A DNA stretch of 40,353 bases, taken from positions 1 to 40,353 of the forward strand of contig JACQWK010000179.1 of the NCBI GenBank assembly GCA_016209525.1, given 5' to 3'. Each line of letters starts with the position of its first letter. Positions within the stretch are counted from its first letter, which is position 1. Positions 35,594 through 40,353 of this stretch are shown piece by piece. The position numbers were made by a program, and so were the translations under genes. Source of the DNA: Verrucomicrobiota bacterium (GTDB taxonomy: Bacteria > Verrucomicrobiota > Verrucomicrobiia > Limisphaerales > SIBE01). The notes under the pieces are model-generated. The model was not told where the DNA came from. It worked only from the letters and a program-made list of their open reading frames with translations, and did not search any database.

Positions 35594-35746
35594 TTCATTA
35601 GCGCCGTGGCTTTAGCCCGGCGAAACCCAGTCGGCGGAAGGTCCCGAGCCGTATCAACGGCTAGGGAGTTTGGTCGCGATCCGTTGAAACGGATTCAGAA
35701 TTCGTCCGCGACCCCGCACCCCGGGCTGAAGCCGCGGGATTAATGA
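35594..35746. repeat. Composite 153-base inverted repeat
   Basis: Outer arms TTCATTAGCGCCGTGGCTTT (from 35594) and GAAGCCGCGGGATTAATGA (to 35746) are inverse copies joined by GCCCGG/CCGGGC. Inside are GCCGTATCAACGGC and ATCCGTTGAAACGGAT hairpins. It lies between the large secreted protein and the pseudopilin gene. Confidence 0.8.
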
Positions 35747-35780
35747 GAGTGCCATTGAGTTTTTATGATCGAATGATGCT

Positions 35781-36572
35781 ATGAAAGCCAACGCCGAGTA
35801 CATCCTCACCAACAAATGGCCCTCGATCTTCAGCCTCCGGTCTCCGCATCGCGCGTCGAGGGTCAGCCTTGATGCCCATGCCGGCTTCACCCTCATCGAA
35901 TTGTTGGTCGTCATCGCCATCATCGCCATCCTCGCGGGGATGTTGTTGCCGGCGCTCTCCAAAGCGAAGGAGAAAGCGCGCCGGATCGGCTGCCAGAACA
36001 ACACACGGCAGGTCATGTTCGCGGCGCATTTGTACAGCGACGATCATCCGGGATATTACTACAACACGGCCAGCATCGGCAGCGACGAAGCGCCCCTGTC
36101 GTTCTATCCGAGATACCTTTCCACCGTGAAAATTTTTCTGTGTCCGAATACCAAGAACCTCGTTCGGGAGAACGTGACAAACCGTTTGGGCGAAATCATC
36201 GACCTGAGCGTCACCTCTCATGGGGATCGCGAATACAATAAAGGCGGCCACAGCTACGAATTCTTCGGCATCTTCGAACGAAACGACGAAAAAGAAGGTC
36301 GTCGGCTTAACGGCGTCCGCAAAAACCCGACGACAACGGCGTTTGCTCCGACGAAAATCGTCATCGTTTTGGACGCAGACGATAATTTGGACCGCATTCC
36401 CGATGACGCCAACAATTCGCCGGATCCGATCAACAACCACGGCGCGAAAGGCTGGAACTGGGGTTTTGCCGACGGCCACGCCGAGTGGGTCACGGCCAAA
36501 CGCACTTCGGACGCGCTGCACGAAAGTTGGATGACCAGCGGTGTCGGCACGAAACCCTACGGCGAACGGTAG
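35781..36572 (+). CDS. Pseudopilin, type II secretion/type IV pilus-like (third of three)
   Basis: A 263-residue prepilin-like protein. A leader of about 34 residues, longer than usual, precedes [19 protein letters not shown] and [18 protein letters not shown]. The soluble part contains [14 protein letters not shown], the FADGH motif shared with the other two, and ends in [10 protein letters not shown]. The gene lies 217 bases after a 1204-residue secreted protein on the same strand, with a palindromic repeat in between, so joint expression is possible. By family knowledge it is cleaved before FTLIE and inserted in the inner membrane. Its role with the neighbour is inferred only from proximity, repeated at the other two pseudopilin loci. 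Confidence 0.92.
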   Translation: MKANAEYILTNKWPSIFSLRSPHRASRVSLDAHAGFTLIELLVVIAIIAILAGMLLPALSKAKEKARRIGCQNNTRQVMFAAHLYSDDHPGYYYNTASIGSDEAPLSFYPRYLSTVKIFLCPNTKNLVRENVTNRLGEIIDLSVTSHGDREYNKGGHSYEFFGIFERNDEKEGRRLNGVRKNPTTTAFAPTKIVIVLDADDNLDRIPDDANNSPDPINNHGAKGWNWGFADGHAEWVTAKRTSDALHESWMTSGVGTKPYGER

Positions 36573-37078
36573 GCGAGCGAGCACCATGCGGCGCGGCGCA
36601 GCCGCAATCAAACCCGGTGGGGCGAGACTCCTGTCGAGCCCTGGAATCTCAGCCGGCCATGAAGTCAGGGCTCGACGGGAGTCTCGCCCTACCCAAGAGT
36701 TCACGCAGTTGGAATGCTCATGGAATGCACCGATCGGGCGGTTTTGGGAGGTCTGTTCCCTATGTGCTCATGAGTGTCCATTAGTGGTCTAGAAACCTTG
36801 AGGCGTTTTCAATAGCCAATTCTAGCACGACGGCGCGACTCTAGAGACTCGACTTGCGACCCTCGAACTCCTTCAGGCGCGTAACGCCGCGAAGCGTTTG
36901 GAGTGCGGCCGATTTATCGCCGCTTTGGCTGCAAATCTGCGGCTCCAGTCTTGCGTCCTGCCGGGTTCAGGTCGGCCGTGAGAAAGCGGCGATCAATCGC
37001 GCGCACTCCAAACGCTGGCGCGCCATGGCCAGGATCTTCAGCAAACGGTAAGTTTCAGATACCAGTGTCGCTCCTATC
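36573..37078. repeat. About 500 bases of palindromic repeats
   Basis: 36616-36693 is the second copy of the 77-base palindrome with GGTGGGGCGAGACTC...GAGTCTCGCCCTACC ends, the other being at 22152-22228. 36894-37015 has perfect outer arms GCGTTTGGAGTGCG and CGCACTCCAAACGC and inner arms ATCGCCGCTTT/AAAGCGGCGAT. The frame open at 36854-37051 is a product of this repeat and is not called as a gene. 36700-36880 holds nothing recognisable. Confidence 0.8.
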
Positions 37079-37789
37079 CTAGAACGCCCCGAGTCGACGG
37101 AAAGCCACATGCGCACAGAACGCTTCGGCGGCCGCGACTCCGGCTTGCAGGCCTCGCGTCCGGTATTGCCGGCGCATGAGTTGAGTCAAATCCGAGAAAT
37201 CCGGATCGCGGCCTCTCGACAACTGGCTGTGGTGGCAAGCCAACATCTGCTCCTTGATCGGAACTTGCTTCGTGATATCGATGTGGAAGCCGGGATTGAA
37301 ATCGGTCATCCCCAGCGTATCCATCCACCACAATGCCGGCTGCGTTCGCATCGCGGGAGAGCATGTGGAGTGTCCACGCGATGCGCAGAACCACGACGCC
37401 GCTTCCGCTAACTGCGAAGCTGCGCGATGGTCCGGATGGTAATCGCTTGGCGCATGGGCGAACACGAGTGTGGGACGGAATTGGCGGAAAACTTCGATCA
37501 ACTTCGATCTTTGGGCCGGGCCGTCGGCAAGGGTTCCATCCGCGAATCCTGCCCAGAAGACGCGTGCTCCCAACAAACTTGCGGCGCACGCCGCCTCCTT
37601 GCGCCGCACTGCGCTCAGCTTCGCCAGTTTCTTTCGCGGTTGGCCTTTGTCGCCCCGGCACAGGACGCAGACGGCGATCGCGGCGCCGTCTGCCTTCGCT
37701 CGCGCCAGTGTGCCGGCGCAGAGCAATTCGGCATCGTCCGGATGGGCCACGACAGCCATCACTCGCTCATCAGAGAAGTCTAGTTTCAT
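37079..37789 (-). CDS. PIG-L/LmbE-family N-acetyl sugar deacetylase
   Basis: A 236-residue zinc-dependent deacetylase. The metal-binding AHPDDAE lies at 15-21 (His16, Asp18, Asp19) and SDYHPDHRAA at 115-124 (His118, His121). LCRGDKGQPRKK at 43-54 and RRKEAACAASLLGA at 62-75 are typical of the family. Relatives remove the acetyl group from GlcNAc in glycolipids, mycothiol, bacillithiol or antibiotics. The neighbouring NagB-like deaminase suggests a role in using acetylated amino sugars, though the spacer of about 190 bases holds a large palindrome. I chose the ATG at 37789; the 13 extra upstream codons are not conserved in appearance. Confidence 0.9.
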   Translation of the reverse strand: MKLDFSDERVMAVVAHPDDAELLCAGTLARAKADGAAIAVCVLCRGDKGQPRKKLAKLSAVRRKEAACAASLLGARVFWAGFADGTLADGPAQRSKLIEVFRQFRPTLVFAHAPSDYHPDHRAASQLAEAASWFCASRGHSTCSPAMRTQPALWWMDTLGMTDFNPGFHIDITKQVPIKEQMLACHHSQLSRGRDPDFSDLTQLMRRQYRTRGLQAGVAAAEAFCAHVAFRRLGAF

Positions 37790-37835
37790 ACTCGTTGCGC
37801 GAGGGACGGCGTGTCGCCGTCCTTTCACATGAATT

Positions 37836-37932
37836 CCGTAGCCGCCGACGCGAGGAGGCGGACCCGAATTTATGATTTATGATTTACGATTTACGATTTA
37901 CGTAAGTCCGCCTCGTGACCTCGGCGGCTACG
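37836..37932. repeat. Palindrome enclosing a heptamer array
   Basis: Outer arms CCGTAGCCGCCGACGCGAGG (37836-37855) and CCTCGTGACCTCGGCGGCTACGG, ending at 37932, are inverse copies. They enclose five tandem heptamers at 37868-37902 (two ATTTATG and three ATTTACG). The same heptamer-plus-arm arrangement lies inside the lyase gene at 1846-1912. A separate GGACGGCGTGTCGCCGTCC hairpin sits at 37804-37822. Confidence 0.85.
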
Positions 37933-37977
37933 GACTTTCCGGCCACCAACAGTGCTTGCCTGCGAATTCACTTGTGC

Positions 37978-38826
37978 TCACCGCAGCCGGATCTCCGGCG
38001 TGGCCGCGACGTACTCTGCAATTGTGAGGACGACATCAGGATGCGTCCGCAGCAATGAGGCGGGACACTCGGGTGTGATTGAGCCGTGGAGGGCACGCCG
38101 CACGACCGCGCTCTGCCAAGGACGATTGCAGTAGAACCGGAGGCGCCGGGCCGCGAGAATCTCTTTCATTCCAACCGTCACCGCCCGCTTTGGAATGACC
38201 GAGAGCTCGCCTCCAACGGTCACGGAATTGATCGTTCGGGTCTCGCGCGTCAAACTGAGCACGCGCGTCGGCCGCGCGGCAAATTCTTTTACAGAACACG
38301 TTTCGCCGGGCGCGGGCGGTTCGTTAAACGCGAGATGCCCGTTGATCCCGATGCCGCCGAAACACGCATCGACGCCCCCGCGCGCGGCGATGAAATCCGC
38401 CACGCGGACCGGATGGCTCGGGTCGGGCACGACTCGATTTTCCGGAAGCGGCGCCAACGCGGGGTCAAGCCTCTGATAGAACAAACGATTCAAGTAGCCC
38501 CGAAAGCTGAGCGGATGCTCTTCCGCGATCCAGCGGTCGTCCTCCGCGAGGTATTCATCCATCATGATAAAGGCGGTCTCCCGGCAGGAAAGGCGGGACT
38601 GATTGATCTTTTGAGCCAGCATCGGATATTGATCGACCGGCCCGACCGGCACGATCAATGTCGCGCCTCGTCCTTGCCGGTCCGCTTCCTCGATTTCCCA
38701 GAACATCGCTTCCGCCACAGCTTGGCCGACGGAGGCCATATCACCCTTGACGATGACTCGCACCGGTTGCCCCAGGCCGATTTCGGCTTCAGGAATCCGA
38801 AGATATTCCGGGAACATGGCGTTCAT
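37978..38826 (-). CDS. Glucosamine-6-phosphate deaminase-like protein (NagB family)
   Basis: A 282-residue NagB-family protein. MMDEYLAED at 88-96 carries the catalytic Asp90 region and GGIGINGHLAFNEPP at 157-171 the catalytic His164. NagB converts glucosamine-6-phosphate to fructose-6-phosphate and ammonia. The N-terminal phosphate loop is unusual: VPVGPVDQYPML at 59-70 replaces the canonical PTGGTP-type loop, so the substrate may not be ordinary glucosamine-6-phosphate. The next gene in the direction of transcription is a PIG-L deacetylase, which would supply a deacetylated amino sugar. The ATG at 38826 was chosen because a longer frame to 38991 passes through a repeat (ATG 38817 is also possible). 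Confidence 0.82.
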   Translation of the reverse strand: MNAMFPEYLRIPEAEIGLGQPVRVIVKGDMASVGQAVAEAMFWEIEEADRQGRGATLIVPVGPVDQYPMLAQKINQSRLSCRETAFIMMDEYLAEDDRWIAEEHPLSFRGYLNRLFYQRLDPALAPLPENRVVPDPSHPVRVADFIAARGGVDACFGGIGINGHLAFNEPPAPGETCSVKEFAARPTRVLSLTRETRTINSVTVGGELSVIPKRAVTVGMKEILAARRLRFYCNRPWQSAVVRRALHGSITPECPASLLRTHPDVVLTIAEYVAATPEIRLR

Positions 38827-39274
38827 CGGCCTTCTGACCGGTTCGGGATCGAGGGGGCTCGCCAACGTAGGGCAGGCTTCCAGCCTGACTTCTGCGGGCG
38901 ATTTCGCAGCGTGTTTGGAGAAATGCAGGATGCCTGCCCAGCTTTTGGAGACGCATCCACGCACAAGACTACTGATGAGGTCGCAGTGCACATGGCGGCA
39001 CCCTCCCCTTCACACCGGCCCCACTGCGGTTGAATTGAGGACGGTCCGACGTTTCATGCTCTTGCTCCTGCTCGTTATCATACTCTGCAACTCTTGGAGA
39101 GATTAAGATTACGAGCAAGAGCATGAGCAAGAGCAAGACCTTTTCGGCACCGACGCGATCCCGCCCTAATTCAACAGCGGTGGGGAAAGGGGTCAGGGTG
39201 AGGGGGAACGCGACATGCAGCGGACAAACGCCGCTGACTTCCCCGCAGCCGCCCTAAGACAATAGGATCCCAGT
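38827..39274. repeat. Repeat-filled spacer between deaminase and propeller glycosidase
   Basis: 38873-38887 is CAGGCTTCCAGCCTG. 39020-39185 is a nested element: outer CCCCACTGCGGTTGAATT (39020-39037) faces AATTCAACAGCGGTGGGG (39167-39184) and inner CATGCTCTTGCT (39055-39066) faces AGCAAGAGCATG (39114-39125). Half of it recurs at 7981-8055. No gene is supported in this stretch. Confidence 0.75.
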
Positions 39275-40267
39275 TCATGAATTTGACGGAAGTGGTGTGC
39301 AAATGATCGAGGTGAGATTGACTTGCGCCATTCGCAAATCGTGCGCGCCATCCGGCCGGGCAAATTCGTAGAAAAGCCAGGGGCGATCACCGGAAGCGAG
39401 CGCGTCCAAATAACGCAGCGAACCCGAAGCGTGGGGGCTGGTCAGGCAAGGGCCGGTTGGGGTCACGGATCGCCAGGTTCGCAAATCAGACGAAACGGCG
39501 AGCCCGGTTTTCTCCTCGTAATTTTCCCAATGCCCGGCGCTGCCATCGTAAAAGGCAACGTATTTTCCGTCGTGCCTTACGACGCTGTTGATTCGCCGGC
39601 AATACGCATCCCAACCGGAAGCCTCCGGGGCGAACACGACGCCTTGCCAATCCCACTTCTCAAGGTCCGTGGAGACCGCCAATCCCGTGGCCGAGACGCA
39701 CTCGCCGGTGTTGAAAATGTCGAGCGTGGCGTGCGAATCCTCCCCCGTCTTGGGAGTGCGCACGGCGACGCTCAGGAACAGGTGAAATGTGCCTCGCTCT
39801 TCGAGAATCCATGGATCCTTAATTCCCTCGAGTCCGAGCGGCGGACCGGAAAAGAGCCGCCGGGCGCGGGCGGGATCGAGGGCCTGAATGGTCGGCGCCT
39901 TGATGACTTCCACGCACCAGCGGCCGTCGGCGGGATCGACAAAGCACGCGAAATAGCGCCACAAGCCATCGGGGCCTTTGCGCACAGCGCAACGTTCGAT
40001 CGATGCGGTGTTGAACCTGTCCTTCGTCACCGACCAAATATCTTCGAATTCTTGGAAATCGGTGGAGCGCGCGATCCGCGCTTCGCCACCACGGTCCGGC
40101 TCGATACCGCGTGGCCGGCGGATCCGGTAAGTCAGGTAGAGCGCGCGCTCTTCGGCTTCATAGAACACCCCGGGCGCTCCGGCCCAATAGCCATTGGCGA
40201 AACCCACCGGCTCGCGCAAAAGGCGGCCTTGGGCGAGTGAGTTGGGAATGAGCTGGGTTGATTCCAT
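39275..40267 (-). CDS. GH43/GH130-like beta-propeller glycosidase-type protein
   Basis: A 330-residue protein without signal peptide, dominated by beta-strands with repeated aromatic sheet motifs (GVFYEAEERALYLTYR, GLWRYFACFVD, GTFHLFLSV, GKYVAFYDGSAG, RPWLFYEFARPDG). This fits a five-bladed propeller of the GH32/43/68/130 superfamily. KDPWILEE at 150-157 matches the R/K-D-P motif of the family and SIERCAV at 89-95 is a candidate acid-base region. Such enzymes hydrolyse or phosphorolyse sugar linkages; I cannot decide between hydrolase and phosphorylase, nor name the substrate. Lack of a signal peptide suggests it works on oligosaccharides inside the cell. It is upstream of the NagB-like gene on the same strand. 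Confidence 0.6.
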   Translation of the reverse strand: MESTQLIPNSLAQGRLLREPVGFANGYWAGAPGVFYEAEERALYLTYRIRRPRGIEPDRGGEARIARSTDFQEFEDIWSVTKDRFNTASIERCAVRKGPDGLWRYFACFVDPADGRWCVEVIKAPTIQALDPARARRLFSGPPLGLEGIKDPWILEERGTFHLFLSVAVRTPKTGEDSHATLDIFNTGECVSATGLAVSTDLEKWDWQGVVFAPEASGWDAYCRRINSVVRHDGKYVAFYDGSAGHWENYEEKTGLAVSSDLRTWRSVTPTGPCLTSPHASGSLRYLDALASGDRPWLFYEFARPDGAHDLRMAQVNLTSIICTPLPSNS

Positions 40268-40353
40268 TTTTGGGTGTTACCACATTAGTTGCGAACGGTT
40301 TGAATATCTGCTGGTGAACTCACCACCTACCCCCGCTGCTGTGGAATTAAGAG
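40268..40353. other. Upstream end of the window
   Basis: The last 86 bases contain no gene. They lie directly upstream of the propeller glycosidase start and should hold its promoter, but no clear box was identified and the sequence is cut off by the window end. Confidence 0.3.

Noticed and set aside
36854-37051. Small basic 65-residue frame
   Set aside because: It lies almost entirely within a perfect palindrome and has no ribosome binding site or recognisable domain.
1-40353. CRISPR array
   Set aside because: The repeats are palindromic and dispersed with irregular spacing; none alternates with unique spacers of constant length, and no cas gene is present.

Overview
The window looks like a piece of a chromosome from a Verrucomicrobiota bacterium (Limisphaerales/Pedosphaera-like). 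The reasons are three pseudopilins with the N-terminal [24 protein letters not shown]-type segment and a FADGH motif near the C-terminus, large secreted proteins ending in a short FYR-type module, many polysaccharide-degrading or lectin-like secreted proteins, GC-rich DNA, and dense GTAGCGC-type palindromic repeats between genes. No rRNA, tRNA, CRISPR array, transposase or phage gene was seen. This assignment is an inference from gene content; no marker gene is present.

Layout. 1-680: a palindromic repeat, then a toxin-antitoxin remnant with an intact antitoxin and a toxin that has lost its middle. 873-4631: a heparinase II/III-like polysaccharide lyase carrying a repeat element inside its coding region. 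4955-7915: a fused acyl-AMP ligase, acyl carrier and SGNH protein. 8245-13973: a pseudopilin overlapping a 1288-residue secreted lectin-like protein, followed by an AraC-type regulator. 14366-18441: a sialidase with LamG domain, a seven-repeat FG-GAP propeller and a second pseudopilin. 18581-21882: a secreted amidase and a secreted Ig-repeat protein. 22356-23996: a membrane-anchored endonuclease/exonuclease/phosphatase-type hydrolase and a rhomboid. 24586-26465: a two-gene LolD/FtsX-type ABC transporter. 26498-31135: an alpha/alpha-toroid protein with a CxxCH haem motif, a Prc-type tail-specific protease and a GlpG-like rhomboid. 31274-36572: a DUF4404-like protein, a 1204-residue secreted multi-jelly-roll protein and a third pseudopilin. 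37079-40267: a PIG-L/LmbE deacetylase, a NagB-like deaminase and a GH43-like beta-propeller.

How the genes fit together. The predicted enzymes point to extracellular breakdown of complex, probably amino-sugar-containing glycans: lyase, sialidase, propeller glycosidase, then N-deacetylation and glucosamine-6-phosphate deamination. Each of the three pseudopilins lies beside a large exported lectin-like or propeller protein, and one pair is translationally coupled through an ATGA overlap. Three exported proteins share a C-terminal FYR module. Together these suggest, by inference only, an export or surface-display system using dedicated pseudopilins and a C-terminal sorting module. Protein quality control is represented by two rhomboids, Prc and a LolDE-like transporter.

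The spaces between genes are unusually rich in long inverted repeats. Several families occur more than once in the window, and one copy has entered a coding sequence without breaking the frame.
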